DNA from: a virus
Strand: one strand, 5' to 3'
Length of the DNA stretch: 40,550 nucleotides
IMG/VR virus record: IMGVR_UViG_3300037174_000181
Span: 1 to 40,550 of that record
Part shown: positions 31,881-40,235 of the stretch, piece after piece
Layout of the letters: every line of letters begins with the position of its first letter
Position numbering within the stretch: position 1 is the stretch's first letter
Made by a program: the position numbers and the translations under genes
The notes under the pieces: model-generated
Database searches by the model: none
Told to the model about the DNA's origin: nothing
Seen by the model: the letters and a program-made list of their open reading frames with translations, nothing else

Positions 31881-32122
31881 GCTACCCCGTGCTCCAGGTG
31901 ATCAAGCCTATGCTCGAATGCTCTAAGTCGTTCGTCTTGCCGAGCAAACTCAACCAGAATGTCAGTTTGCTTGCGCATCTCCGATTCCACAAACGAAAGT
32001 CGCCGCGCTTGCGCCGACAAATCTGCCCTCGTCGATACAAATGCCCCGATCCCCCCGGCCAAAAACCCGAAGAGCGTAATCATTTGCCCGAGGTTTACGG
32101 ATAAGTCGAAAGTCATTTGCAT
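31877..32122 (-). CDS. Membrane-anchored coiled-coil protein of the lysis region (81 aa)
   Basis: One N-terminal membrane segment (MITLFGFLAGGIGAFVSTRA), then a helical cytosolic or periplasmic part (SFVESEMRKQTDILVEFARQ, LRAFEHRLDHLEHG). The single-TM plus coiled-coil plan resembles i-spanins or holin accessory proteins. It overlaps the small secreted protein gene upstream. Candidate inner-membrane spanin; not certain. Confidence 0.6.
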   Translation of the reverse strand: MQMTFDLSVNLGQMITLFGFLAGGIGAFVSTRADLSAQARRLSFVESEMRKQTDILVEFARQDERLRAFEHRLDHLEHGVA

Positions 32123-32283
32123 ACCACTTTAAAGGTTCCTACGACCCAATCCCCATTGACCGGGTAGGCCCCGCGAACAGCCGGCAAATGGCACGCCCTC
32201 GCCTCGACTTTGATCTGCTTTGCTACCGCCGGATGCCCCGGAGTGGCGAAAACAAACCACGCGACGACCAACGCGGAACTCAA
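32113..32283 (-). CDS. Small secreted cysteine-containing protein (56 aa)
   Basis: TTG start in a TTGA overlap with the lipoprotein gene, with GGGGGGA eight bases before it. An N-terminal hydrophobic segment (SSALVVAWFVFATPGHPAVA) is likely a signal peptide. The mature part is 30-35 residues, with KQIKVEARACHLPAVRGAYP and a C-terminal VVCK (two Cys). The longer frame upstream has no signal and overlaps the lipoprotein gene. Unknown; possibly part of envelope disruption. Confidence 0.5.
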   Translation of the reverse strand: MSSALVVAWFVFATPGHPAVAKQIKVEARACHLPAVRGAYPVNGDWVVGTFKVVCK

Positions 32284-32630
32284 GGGCCGGTTCCCCCCGT
32301 CAACGAAGCCGTGCACGCCGCAAGCGATGCGGTGCCGCCCAGCGCATCGCAGAGGCCCGATGACGCGAGACATACGGTTTGGGAATCCTTGACTGCCGCC
32401 TGGCTGGTTGCAACCAAGGATGCGATCTGCGATTCGACGGCCGAGACACTGGCAACGGAGCAGGTGAAGCTGAGGGTAACCGATTTGATATTGGCCGCGG
32501 CTTGGGTTGCGGCCGGCGTCGAGAGAGCGGCCGAAACCGAGTTAATTCCCGACGTGACTTCGGCGCACGCCGCGAGGCCCGCACCTGTCAGAGCAAACAT
32601 GGCGAGAATAAAAAGCGTGGAGGGTTTCAT
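32280..32630 (-). CDS. Putative lipoprotein of the lysis cassette (116 aa)
   Basis: ATG at 32630 behind AAAGG. It begins MKPSTLFILAMFALTGAGLA followed by AC: a signal peptide with a LAAC lipobox. The mature chain is Ala/Ser/Thr-rich with four more Cys. An outer-membrane lipoprotein in a lysis region could act as an o-spanin, although those are usually shorter and Pro-rich. Its presence implies a Gram-negative host. Confidence 0.65.
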   Translation of the reverse strand: MKPSTLFILAMFALTGAGLAACAEVTSGINSVSAALSTPAATQAAANIKSVTLSFTCSVASVSAVESQIASLVATSQAAVKDSQTVCLASSGLCDALGGTASLAACTASLTGGTGP

Positions 32631-32635
32631 TTTGC

Positions 32636-32971
32636 TTAGCCTTTCCAATTGGTTGACGGCCACAAATCCGCGATGTTTGCATCGGGAGCCTGGCCGGTCA
32701 GGACCGCCCCGAACACCGGCCCGAGGAATTCGACCACTTCGTCAGCGAGTTCAAGATCATTTATAACCACCGCCTCCGGGGGAAGGAACAGACCGGCAAT
32801 TTGTAGAATGATCATCACCGCGGATTCCCCGTTGCCAACACGCTGCTGGATCGGTTCCGACGACCACATATTTAGAAGACCATCCCAATTGAATGATTTT
32901 GCACCCGCCAGAATTTTTGTGATTGTCGGTGCATCAGTTTGGATAGCGGCGAGATCAGATGCAAAACTCAT
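32636..32971 (-). CDS. Hypothetical protein of the lysis region (111 aa)
   Basis: ATGA overlap with the holin-like gene. It starts MSFASDLAAIQTDAPTITKI, and has a hydrophobic stretch (SAVMIILQIAGLFLPPEAVV) that might be one membrane segment. The end is acidic and Trp-containing (APDANIADLWPSTNWKG). Not recognised. Coupled to the holin and lipoprotein genes, so probably co-expressed at lysis. Confidence 0.6.
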   Translation of the reverse strand: MSFASDLAAIQTDAPTITKILAGAKSFNWDGLLNMWSSEPIQQRVGNGESAVMIILQIAGLFLPPEAVVINDLELADEVVEFLGPVFGAVLTGQAPDANIADLWPSTNWKG

Positions 32972-33315
32972 TTCGGCACGACCTCGTAATCATTCGAGGA
33001 AACAATGTTTTTTTCTGCCGTCGTGGCCGCAATTAGGGGCGTTGTGACGATTATGGCCCCGGTCGCGGCAACGGCCCGGGCCTGGGCTTTGTGACTTGCG
33101 GTCCATGTGCCGTACCACCCTAGCACAATCGCGGCCAGGGGCGCTACGCCAACAGTGATTTCCTGGACACCGTTAACAATATGGCCGAGCGATGTTTGAA
33201 TTGTCGCAGCGTTATCTGTTGAAATGATGCCCCACCCCGCAGCGGCGGTTGCCGCGCCCGCTATGAAAGTTCCCACGTACCGGCTGATTGCAGCCACTTG
33301 CGCTGTTGTAATCAC
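32968..33315 (-). CDS. Putative holin with two membrane segments (115 aa)
   Basis: It starts MITTAQVAAISRYVGTFIAG. Membrane segment one is about residues 14-31 and segment two about 55-72 (VAPLAAIVLGWYGTWTAS), separated by a short polar turn with VQEI. The C-terminus is polar with IVSSNDYEVVPK. Size, two TM segments and position beside an endolysin-like gene fit a class II holin. It would time the release of the endolysin. Confidence 0.7.
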   Translation of the reverse strand: MITTAQVAAISRYVGTFIAGAATAAAGWGIISTDNAATIQTSLGHIVNGVQEITVGVAPLAAIVLGWYGTWTASHKAQARAVAATGAIIVTTPLIAATTAEKNIVSSNDYEVVPK

Positions 33316-33348
33316 TAGCGTTTCCTTTCAGGTGCTTCCGCGGCGGCC

Positions 33349-33456
33349 TCAATGAAACGGAATTGGCGGGATCTGCATCAGCTCCCGCAGCAGCCACGCG
33401 AGCGTAGCGACCACGCCCGCGACAAATACGCCGGCAATCAAGATCCACTTCAACAT
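33349..33456 (-). CDS. Tiny single-pass membrane protein (35 aa)
   Basis: Starts ATG at 33456, overlapping the stop of the preceding gene by seven bases. Reads MLKWILIAGVFVAGVVATLA then WLLRELMQIPPIPFH. It is one continuous hydrophobic helix followed by a short polar, proline-rich end. Small one-TM proteins in lysis clusters may be antiholins or pinholin-like peptides. The overlap and neighbouring membrane genes support coding, but it is short. Confidence 0.5.
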   Translation of the reverse strand: MLKWILIAGVFVAGVVATLAWLLRELMQIPPIPFH

Positions 33457-33662
33457 CGTGGTGTACCGCTCATGTTGTGGATAATATAGTCAAGTTCCGT
33501 CATCCTCCCGACAGTGTCGAGAAACATACGCCGGCGCCGGCGCTTCGTCTCAACTCTAAGTCTAATTTCGGCACCGACCCCCCACACCAACGCGAACGGG
33601 AGGCCGGCCACACAAACGACGACGGCGAGTAATTCGAGGATAACCCGCGGGGCGCTGCGCAT
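33450..33662 (-). CDS. Single-TM basic protein of the lysis region (70 aa)
   Basis: The ATG overlaps the stop of the endolysin-like gene (TGATG). One membrane segment (VILELLAVVVCVAGLPFALV) is followed by a strongly basic stretch (RVETKRRRRRMF) and a polar end. The topology suggests an inner-membrane protein with the basic part in the cytosol. Function unknown; lysis accessory by position. Confidence 0.6.
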   Translation of the reverse strand: MRSAPRVILELLAVVVCVAGLPFALVWGVGAEIRLRVETKRRRRRMFLDTVGRMTELDYIIHNMSGTPRC

Positions 33663-34120
33663 CAACTTTTCGCCCCCGGCGCTCGCAAGAAGAACTTGGT
33701 TGGCGTTTTACCACCTTTACCGCTGGCATACCGGAAATGAGGAACTGGCGCTTGGTTGTCGGCCACAACCATTTCGTCCTTACCCATAGCCTCGAGAACC
33801 AGGAATATGTGGTCTGTACCGTGGTTTATCACCCCCCCGCAGGTGCTTCCGACGTCGCCCTTTTCTTGCCTCCCGCAAGCGACCCGCATCCATCCTCGCC
33901 GCTCAAGAAGGACCCCGAGCGACAAGGCCAAGTAGGTGTCCGCCACATCGATGCCTGCGGCCTGGAGAAGGCACGAAAGCGTAATGGCACAGCCGTCCGT
34001 AGGATATCGCTCCCCGTCAAACCTTAAGAGCTTCTGCGCCGCTGCATGCTGGGCGGCAAGAAGCTCCTCAGGATTCGCCGCCGAAGCGACCAGGCCTTCG
34101 ACGAATTGCTTATCGGCCAT
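33662..34120 (-). CDS. Endolysin-like cysteine peptidase/amidase (152 aa)
   Basis: ATG at 34120 (MADKQFVEGLVASAANPEEL); an earlier in-frame ATG exists. A Cys44 in TDGCAITLSCLLQAAGI, His104 in NHGTDHIFLVLE and Asp121-Asn122 in VVADNQAPVP are spaced as the Cys-His-Asp/Asn triad of NlpC/P60- or CHAP-like peptidoglycan hydrolases. It ends HFRYASGKGGKTPTKFFLRA. It has no signal peptide, consistent with holin-dependent export. Family placement is by motif reading. Confidence 0.65.
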   Translation of the reverse strand: MADKQFVEGLVASAANPEELLAAQHAAAQKLLRFDGERYPTDGCAITLSCLLQAAGIDVADTYLALSLGVLLERRGWMRVACGRQEKGDVGSTCGGVINHGTDHIFLVLEAMGKDEMVVADNQAPVPHFRYASGKGGKTPTKFFLRAPGAKS

Positions 34121-34131
34121 TCTGCCTTCTC

Positions 34132-34341
34132 CTATAGCTTGAGCATTATATCCATGAGCTGAATGCCCGGCCACGCGGACGCCGCTTCCGAGTATATCGC
34201 CCCGCAGAAGCTAAGAAATTCGTCTTTGTCAGTGATTGTCACCCCCTCGGCCCCGAGCCAAGTGGCCTCGGTCACGGTGAGTTTCCCCGGGGTTCCTGAA
34301 ACTGTCACATTTGACCCTGCTACTTTAACGAGCGTGCTCAT
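34132..34341 (-). CDS. Hypothetical protein after portal (69 aa)
   Basis: ATGA overlap with the portal stop. MSTLVKVAGSNVTVSGTPGK suggests beta strands; the second half is helical (DKDEFLSFCGAIYSEAASAW). No family recognised. It is coupled to the portal gene and lies just before the endolysin-like gene. Confidence 0.6.
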   Translation of the reverse strand: MSTLVKVAGSNVTVSGTPGKLTVTEATWLGAEGVTITDKDEFLSFCGAIYSEAASAWPGIQLMDIMLKL

Positions 34342-36482
34342 CTCGGCATTCCTGTGTGGAGTTGGTCTTGGTGCATCGCACCGGGGGGTTGTTGCGCGTT
34401 CCTTACTTGCCCCGGCTGCGCACCGGGCTTAGGTTGTCCACCCCCCGGCCCCGGCCGGGGCTGGGGCTGCATAGCCTGTTGGTGCTCCATCTGCTGCTGT
34501 TGCTGCATTTGCATGTGGGCGGCAAGATGAACCTTTATAACCCCATGCGGGTCTCCCGTCATCTGCATTGCCTGCATGTGCGCCTGCATGTGTTTTTGAA
34601 TGTCGTCCATCGCGTGCACCGGCACAAGCATACCTTGTCCGAGCAGCTGGTTCTCAGTCTGCGGATCGACACTCTGCTCCATCCGCATATCCCTAAACGT
34701 CAACGGCGCCAGACGCGGGCCGAACATGTTCTCGATCATCTGGGCGAGCACCGGGCCAAGGTCAAGCACGTAACCTTTATACATCTGCGGCGGGACACCG
34801 CGAAGCACGTTGATCCCGGCAATCTGTTGTTGCATGTGCTGCGCGTTGCGCGCGGCCTCCACCCCGTACCAGCGGAATTGGTAGGCCCGCCCCATGCTGA
34901 CCGGCTCAATTTCCTGCATATTGGCGCGTAACCCCGTTTCACCATACTCGCGCACGAGCAAAGGCTTATCCCGATATTGGTGGTCAAGCTCCAGCATAAA
35001 CCCGAGCATCGGCGAAAGGATTTCTTCCTCGATCACCGTCACGGCGTCCGCGGTCGTCAAAATATCAACTTGCTGCTCGTTGGCAATCTCCGCTTGCGAA
35101 GGCTTCTTTTTTGCTCCCTGGGCATTAGTAATCTGCGCGGGGTTAACCGAGAGCGTTTGAAAAATCATCGCCTGCGCGGTGGCGACGATCTCGAGCGCGT
35201 CCTTCCACAACGCGGGAAATTGCGCGAACTTCGTATCGCCGGGGCTTGTCTCCCATATGGCGGCGAGTGTCATTATCATACTGCCGACATTCGGGTTCTT
35301 CTCGGGGTCAGTAAGCACAATGGGCATCAGCGCATACGCCGCGCTGTCCATACCCTCGTTCGCCGCGTCGTTCGCCTGGTACTGGAGATCAGCTACGCCG
35401 AGCCGGATCTTGCTTTGACCTTTGAACGCGCCCTCAACTTTTTCGACCGGCGCGGAGATAATATCAATTCGATCTGACCAATACGGATTGCGTTTACACC
35501 CGAGTATTTTGTCTTGCCCTCCGAAATATACTAAACAAAGTCGTCGTTCGCCATCGAGCGTAAGCATTGTCCAAGTTCGGTACACAAGAGCATACTTACC
35601 GCGCCCGTCTCCTTTAATTCCTGCGGCATCCACCATCTCCTTCGGTTTGTCGATCGGTTTTGAGCGCCCCTCTTTACGCATCTCGTCAACCATCGCCTCG
35701 CCGGCTTTTTTCTCAATATGCTTTTCTTTGATCATCTTTTTGAGCTTGGCAGTGGTCCATCGGCAAAGGGTTGTGACCGAACCCCCCTCATGCAGAGCTT
35801 CCTCAAGACTATTTGACGTAGCCGGCAACACGAGAAGATCGCTATCGGCGATGACCAATACCCCCGGCCCCGAGTCCTTGATTACCTCTTCTTCGATATC
35901 CTCAATCTCGTCCTCTTCCTCCCCGGTACTAAGAGCAAGCCCCTCAATCTCCGGCGCCCGCTTAACCCGGTGAACCACATGGCGCGTGCGTGACTGCCAT
36001 GTAACCTGCACCGTGTACTGCCCTTCGATATCACCATTCTTCATCAACGCGGGAGCGACCTGCGTGCGCAGCTTTGCGCGCCGGACATAGTGCTCAAGCA
36101 GCGCCATCTCGGCCTGGGGAAGGTCTCCGTTCTCTGTTGTCACTTCAACATAGCGACCCGACTGCGGGAACATCTGGTTGACGAACCGCGTCTTGCGCGC
36201 GTTTACCGCGTTCAAGATTATGGGAATGAAAATTTTTGAGTTGCCCTGATAGAACTGCTTGTCACCAAGCACACAATTATAACAATCCCAATAGTCTAAA
36301 TTGCCGTCGGAACGATCGGCCTGCTCGTCGAAGCCCTTCTCAATATCCTTATAGAGGTCGAGCAGAGCATCACGGATATCTTCCTTGCCCGACAACTCTT
36401 CGTCGCGGTCAAGGTTTGTATTTTTGTCCCGCTCCCCGGCGCCGGGATCGAAACGAATTTTCTTGGCTGCCTTTGCACTCAT
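34338..36482 (-). CDS. Portal protein (714 aa)
   Basis: The start MSAKAAKKIRFDPGAGERDK at 36482 is chosen because everything upstream in frame is an Arg/Pro-rich shadow of the neighbour's repeats. The core fits large podophage portals: QGNSKIFIPIILNAVNARKT, a long helical wing, IRLGVADLQYQANDAANEGM and a C-terminal Met/Gln-rich tail (HMQMQQQQQMEHQQAMQPQP). It would form the dodecameric DNA channel with TerL and the gp4-like adaptor. A 16-codon reading frame (M-K-D-L-D-A-A-K...) ends in an ATGA overlap at its start. Confidence 0.85.
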   Translation of the reverse strand: MSAKAAKKIRFDPGAGERDKNTNLDRDEELSGKEDIRDALLDLYKDIEKGFDEQADRSDGNLDYWDCYNCVLGDKQFYQGNSKIFIPIILNAVNARKTRFVNQMFPQSGRYVEVTTENGDLPQAEMALLEHYVRRAKLRTQVAPALMKNGDIEGQYTVQVTWQSRTRHVVHRVKRAPEIEGLALSTGEEEDEIEDIEEEVIKDSGPGVLVIADSDLLVLPATSNSLEEALHEGGSVTTLCRWTTAKLKKMIKEKHIEKKAGEAMVDEMRKEGRSKPIDKPKEMVDAAGIKGDGRGKYALVYRTWTMLTLDGERRLCLVYFGGQDKILGCKRNPYWSDRIDIISAPVEKVEGAFKGQSKIRLGVADLQYQANDAANEGMDSAAYALMPIVLTDPEKNPNVGSMIMTLAAIWETSPGDTKFAQFPALWKDALEIVATAQAMIFQTLSVNPAQITNAQGAKKKPSQAEIANEQQVDILTTADAVTVIEEEILSPMLGFMLELDHQYRDKPLLVREYGETGLRANMQEIEPVSMGRAYQFRWYGVEAARNAQHMQQQIAGINVLRGVPPQMYKGYVLDLGPVLAQMIENMFGPRLAPLTFRDMRMEQSVDPQTENQLLGQGMLVPVHAMDDIQKHMQAHMQAMQMTGDPHGVIKVHLAAHMQMQQQQQMEHQQAMQPQPRPGPGGGQPKPGAQPGQVRNAQQPPGAMHQDQLHTGMPR

Positions 36483-36537
36483 TTCTTGCCAGATCCAACA
36501 GGCGCTTTTGCCGCATCGAGATCTTTCATCAGCTTTT

Positions 36538-36912
36538 CTACTTTGCGGTCTGGAGTGTCGCCCCGGCGGCGGTCTGCGCGGTCTGGAGTGTCGCCCCGGC
36601 GGCGGTCTGCGCGGTCTGGAGTGTCGCCCCGGCGGCGGTCTGCGCGGTCTGGAGTGTCGCGTTTTCAGCCTGGAGTGTCGCAATCTGCGCCGTCAACGCC
36701 GTATTGATTCCGGCAATAAGGGTCGGCAGTGCAAGGCCCCCTGCCCCCGCCTGCTCCGGCGTCATCGCCTGGCTATAGGACAGCATAGGATCACCGAAAA
36801 CATCGGTTCCGGGAACCGCCACGATTACGTGATAATCCGGCGCTTGCGTACTACCTGGAGGCTGGCCGCGATAGAGAAATTCGTAGACATAGGCATTGGA
36901 CGGAAAGGTCAT
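36538..36912 (-). CDS. Small protein with 11-residue QTAQTAAGATL repeats (124 aa)
   Basis: Starts MTFPSNAYVYEFLYRGQPPG. The N-terminal 90 residues look folded (APDYHVIVAVPGTDVFGDPM). From about 85 it is a parallel-coiled-coil-like helix with repeats of TLQTAQTAAGA encoded by 33-bp direct repeats. The chain stops at TAG, but a different frame continues KVEKLMKDLDAAKAPVGSGK before ending at the portal start, which suggests a frame change near the end. Possibly a trimeric fibre partner or chaperone. Confidence 0.6.
   Translation of the reverse strand: MTFPSNAYVYEFLYRGQPPGSTQAPDYHVIVAVPGTDVFGDPMLSYSQAMTPEQAGAGGLALPTLIAGINTALTAQIATLQAENATLQTAQTAAGATLQTAQTAAGATLQTAQTAAGATLQTAK
36542..36660. repeat. 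33-bp tandem repeats in coding sequence
   Basis: Three near-identical copies of a 33-bp unit (GGTCTGGAGTGTCGCCCCGG...) plus a partial diverged one, each adding 11 codons in frame. A length-variable helical stalk is the simple reading. Confidence 0.9.
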
Positions 36913-36935
36913 GATGGAGTTTCCAAAGTTGGATA

Positions 36936-38180
36936 TTACGCGATTGCAGTGACGTTGGTGCCGGCGATTTTCCAGGCCGTGCCGTTGTCGGTGACAAGGC
37001 CGCCGGTGCCGGCGCCGGTGCCTTCTTGCAGGCCGACGCCGTTGAACATCCGGCAATTGCTGGCGAAGACCATGCGGCCTGCGGTTCCGGCCGCCGGCAG
37101 CGTCGTGACGGTGTAGGAAGGAAGATAGTACGACCGGTCGGACCCGATCGCCGTCGCTCCGCCGATAGCGATGGCGCCGTTCAACACCGTCTTCGTGACG
37201 GAGGAATTTCCAATCACAACCTCGTTGCTGGCGGTGACTTGTGCGCCGTTACCGATGGCTGTGGAGTTGGTTACGCCGTCAATGCTGGAATTTGCACCAT
37301 AACCAAGGAATGTACTGTAGGACATGGTTTGGAGAGAAACGGAATTGTTGTAGCCGGCATACATTCCATTGGCGGTGTTGTTACCGCCTGTCGTGTTGGA
37401 AAAGAGCGCCCACAATCCATTGGCGACGTTGTTACCGCCTGTCGTGTTGGAATAGAGCGCCTGATATCCATTGGCGGTGTTGTTACTGCCTGTCGTGTTG
37501 GAAAAGAGCGCCCACAATCCATTGGCGGCGTTGTTGCCGCCTGTCGTGTTGAAATAGAGCGCCTGATATCCATTGGCGGTGTTGCTACCGCCTGTCGTGT
37601 TGGAAAAGAGCGCCTGAAATCCACTGGCGACGTTGTTACTGCCAGTTGTGTTGGAAACGAGCGCCTGAATTCCATTGGCGACGTTGGCACCGCCTGTCGT
37701 GTTGGAAAAGAGCGCAACCACTCCATTGGCGGTGTTGGCACCGCCTGTCGTGTTGGAATAGAGCGCCTGATATCCATTGGCGGTGTTGTTACTGCCTGTC
37801 GTGTTGGAATAGAGCGCCTGATATCCATTGGCGGTGTTGGATACTATGCTCCCCCCGCCTAATCCGACGGTAAGGCTATGAATGGTGGCATCGCCGGTGA
37901 TAGCGATGCCGCCGGATATGATCGGCGCTGTCAGGGTCGTGAAGTTACCAGCCGCCGGCGTCGTACCACCGATCACTGTACTATTGATCGTGCCGCCGGA
38001 GATCACTGTACTATTGATCGTGCCGCCGGAGATCGCTGTACTATTGATCGTGCCGCCGGAGATCACCAGCTTGGTCCCGACAACTGCAAGCTGCGCGTTT
38101 ATCGCGTTTACGAGCTGGTTGAGGGCATTGACGAGATCCTCGGCAGGGGCCTGCGAAAAAAGTGCAATTGGAATGCTCAT
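36936..38180 (-). CDS. Fibre/adhesin-like protein with 17-residue NTANGYQALYSNTTG repeats (414 aa)
   Basis: Starts MSIPIALFSQAPAEDLVNAL. Residues about 40-70 hold three ISGGTINST repeats. Next is GGTTPAAGNFTTLTA, a motif common in tail-fibre shafts. About ten 17-residue repeats (N-T-A-N-G-Y-Q-A-L-Y-S-N-T-T-G-x-N) follow, reminiscent of YadA-head/tail-fibre trimeric beta rolls. The C-terminal part contains AIGNGAQVTASNEVVIGNSS, again YadA-like. It is probably a receptor-binding or decorating fibre. Its place between terminase and portal, far from the other tail genes, is unusual. Confidence 0.75.
   Translation of the reverse strand: MSIPIALFSQAPAEDLVNALNQLVNAINAQLAVVGTKLVISGGTINSTAISGGTINSTVISGGTINSTVIGGTTPAAGNFTTLTAPIISGGIAITGDATIHSLTVGLGGGSIVSNTANGYQALYSNTTGSNNTANGYQALYSNTTGGANTANGVVALFSNTTGGANVANGIQALVSNTTGSNNVASGFQALFSNTTGGSNTANGYQALYFNTTGGNNAANGLWALFSNTTGSNNTANGYQALYSNTTGGNNVANGLWALFSNTTGGNNTANGMYAGYNNSVSLQTMSYSTFLGYGANSSIDGVTNSTAIGNGAQVTASNEVVIGNSSVTKTVLNGAIAIGGATAIGSDRSYYLPSYTVTTLPAAGTAGRMVFASNCRMFNGVGLQEGTGAGTGGLVTDNGTAWKIAGTNVTAIA
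37366..37842. repeat. 51-bp tandem repeats in the fibre-like gene
   Basis: Nine to ten imperfect 51-bp units, phased at for example 37366, 37417 and 37468 (CCATTGGCGGTGTTG start). Each encodes one 17-residue turn. Units fall into a few types (GYQALYS, LWALFS, GVVALFS) that alternate, as expected from unequal exchange. Confidence 0.9.
37977..38061. repeat. 30-bp tandem repeats encoding ISGGTINSTV
   Basis: Three copies of a 30-bp unit (GATCACTGTACTATTGATCG...), nearly identical, in frame within the N-terminal part of the fibre-like gene. Confidence 0.85.
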
Positions 38181-38205
38181 CAAAGCCCCGTGTTGGTGCG
38201 CGTTT

Positions 38206-40209
38206 TCACCCTCGCGCGGAAATATAGCGACGCCCGTCCGGCGCCGTCTGCCAATTTATATTATTTTCATTTTGAACGCCAGCCCCCCGCAACATAGCGG
38301 CGAACGCTTCGACTCCGGTCATAAGGACAGCGTAGGAATTCTCCTCGGGCTCCGAAGCGTCCACGAGCCGGGAGAACCCCCCCGCCAATGCGCGCAGCGT
38401 CCATGTTGCCCGGTTTGAGACCCTTACGGTGGCCATCCCGTGCACCCGGGCGCGAAGCATCCTACGCAATTCCTCCCGGCCTTGCAAGGGGGCGCCGCCG
38501 CGCGACAGGTCTACGGGGATGCGCTTGGCCGCCGGCCGCAGCCCTATCAGATCATAGAGACCCCAATGACTTTGCGGTGCAACACAGCGGAGTGTTTCAC
38601 GTGAAACACGCGGGTCAGGGAGCTTACCATCCCCGACCCGCCGGAAGGGGGTCTCGACAGAGGCCTCTTGTATAATGTCGGCAAGCTCGGCGCCGGGGTC
38701 GCCTTCATGCAGCCAGTCGGCGAGAATCAAGAGCTGGCCATAGGAGAGCTGGCAAAGGACAGCCGTCGTCACTTTGCCGTCTGAGTTGACCGCCAGCCAT
38801 AGAGGAGCCTTGGCGGGCCGCAGATCCTCGGCCATGTGCTCGACATTAAACTCTTCGTAGACCGGCACCCCGAGCTTCATCTTCAGAGCATAGGCTAAAG
38901 CGTTCGGTGCGTCTATATCCCCCGAAGGGAAGCCGAGCAGTTGCGCCCGCAACTCCGGTAGATCGCGCGCAAACTCAACCTCCCCGGCTCGGAAGTAGGG
39001 TTGAAGCCCGCGGATGAAGTCAAGCTTACCTCGTGGCGCATGTAGTGCTCGCATAGGCAGGACTTGCCCGCGTGCCTTCTGCTGCGCGCGGATAGGCTGC
39101 ATGAGCCACTCGTTAAGGCCGGTTTCCTCAACGCCGATGGCAACAGGGTGATATTCCTCTTCGACCGCAAATATATCGTCAATAATCTCGCCGGGCATCA
39201 GCTTCTTGGCAAAAGCATCCCATATAACGAGCTTGCGGCCTACCCACGACCATACAACCTTGCCGGTCGTCGCGCTCTTTTTATTGGTCGTGCGGGCCGG
39301 GTCATACATCGCGTAGACCGCATGCCACGACCTAAGCTGAGGAACAACGCGTATCATCTCAGGGGTGAACACCTGCGTCGCCGGGTTGGTTGCCTGACAA
39401 AGATATTCCTGCACATAAATATCCGGCTTACCGAGATCATTTAGTTCTTCTCGTTTCTTCTCTACCCACTCGACCGAGTAACGCGAAGCCCATGTCGAGA
39501 CAATACGCCCTGTACTATCTTTATGTATGACCGGATAGGTTTTCGAATACCACGACGCCGCTTTTGCAAGCGTGGGGGCGAGCGCCTCGGGGTGCAAGGG
39601 GGTCGCCCCCATGCGCTTGCGACCCCCCGGATCCATCGCCGGGACCACGGTAGACCCGTACCAAGTGCGGGTCTTGTCGCGCGCCTCGGGGGTCGCTACC
39701 GACACGTCATCCTCGAGGTCGTCCATAAACAACCAATCAGGCCGGTGCTCGAGATGCTTAACCCCGCGGAGGGACTGCCCCCGGCCGTAAGCTTGCAACA
39801 TGACGCCGTTGGACAACGTGACCTTGGCTTCAGTCCATATAGCTCCGGGGCCGATCTCAAAGAGCAATTGCAGGACCTCATTAGTCTCTATCTCATGCTT
39901 GATGGCGCGCAGGCGCTCGACAGCGCGCTGCTCACTCTCCCCCAGGATCAGAGCATTGTGGATGTGCTGGAAGCAGGCTTCGAGGGCGGTAGCCTCTTCC
40001 CCGATGGTTGACTTGGCACTGTCGCGGAAGGCCAGCGTGAGCACGTTGGGCCGGGTGCTGTGCCAGTCTTTAATAATCTCATGGTGAAAGGGGGGAGTCG
40101 GATGGGAGTGCCGGTGACCGAAGCACACCGCATGGGCGAGCACGTGGTCCTGGCCGATGGCCAAGAGAATCTCCGCGCGATCTGCTTTAGAAAATGACGG
40201 GGCCACCAT
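38206..40209 (-). CDS. terL: Terminase large subunit (667 aa)
   Basis: ATPase: Walker A-like LAFRDSAKST at residues 59-68 and Walker B WLFMDDLEDD at 159-168. Nuclease: YAMYDPARTT with the first Asp and, further on, GDIDAPNALAYALKMKLG with the last acidic residue; VEETGLNEWL is between. The plan matches T7/N4-like podophage packaging motors. The C-terminus extends beyond the nuclease by over 200 residues, with SGKV-type beta segments. First gene of the left arm, about 90 bases after its promoter. No small subunit was recognised. Confidence 0.92.
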   Translation of the reverse strand: MVAPSFSKADRAEILLAIGQDHVLAHAVCFGHRHSHPTPPFHHEIIKDWHSTRPNVLTLAFRDSAKSTIGEEATALEACFQHIHNALILGESEQRAVERLRAIKHEIETNEVLQLLFEIGPGAIWTEAKVTLSNGVMLQAYGRGQSLRGVKHLEHRPDWLFMDDLEDDVSVATPEARDKTRTWYGSTVVPAMDPGGRKRMGATPLHPEALAPTLAKAASWYSKTYPVIHKDSTGRIVSTWASRYSVEWVEKKREELNDLGKPDIYVQEYLCQATNPATQVFTPEMIRVVPQLRSWHAVYAMYDPARTTNKKSATTGKVVWSWVGRKLVIWDAFAKKLMPGEIIDDIFAVEEEYHPVAIGVEETGLNEWLMQPIRAQQKARGQVLPMRALHAPRGKLDFIRGLQPYFRAGEVEFARDLPELRAQLLGFPSGDIDAPNALAYALKMKLGVPVYEEFNVEHMAEDLRPAKAPLWLAVNSDGKVTTAVLCQLSYGQLLILADWLHEGDPGAELADIIQEASVETPFRRVGDGKLPDPRVSRETLRCVAPQSHWGLYDLIGLRPAAKRIPVDLSRGGAPLQGREELRRMLRARVHGMATVRVSNRATWTLRALAGGFSRLVDASEPEENSYAVLMTGVEAFAAMLRGAGVQNENNINWQTAPDGRRYISARG

Positions 40210-40235
40210 GACCTGGGAACCCCGTCAGTCCGAGA

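Noticed and set aside
33212-33448. 78-residue open frame on the minus strand
   Set aside because: Basic, Gly/Asn-rich shadow; another frame in the same place gives a clean 35-aa membrane protein with a coupled start.
36483-36683. Arg/Pro-rich N-terminal extension of the portal
   Set aside because: It is the 33-bp repeat of the neighbouring gene read in another frame; portal similarity begins at 36482.
37026-37862. Long plus-strand open frame with CRVGKERLISIGGV-type repeats
   Set aside because: It is the antisense of the 51-bp fibre repeats and lacks a ribosome binding site.
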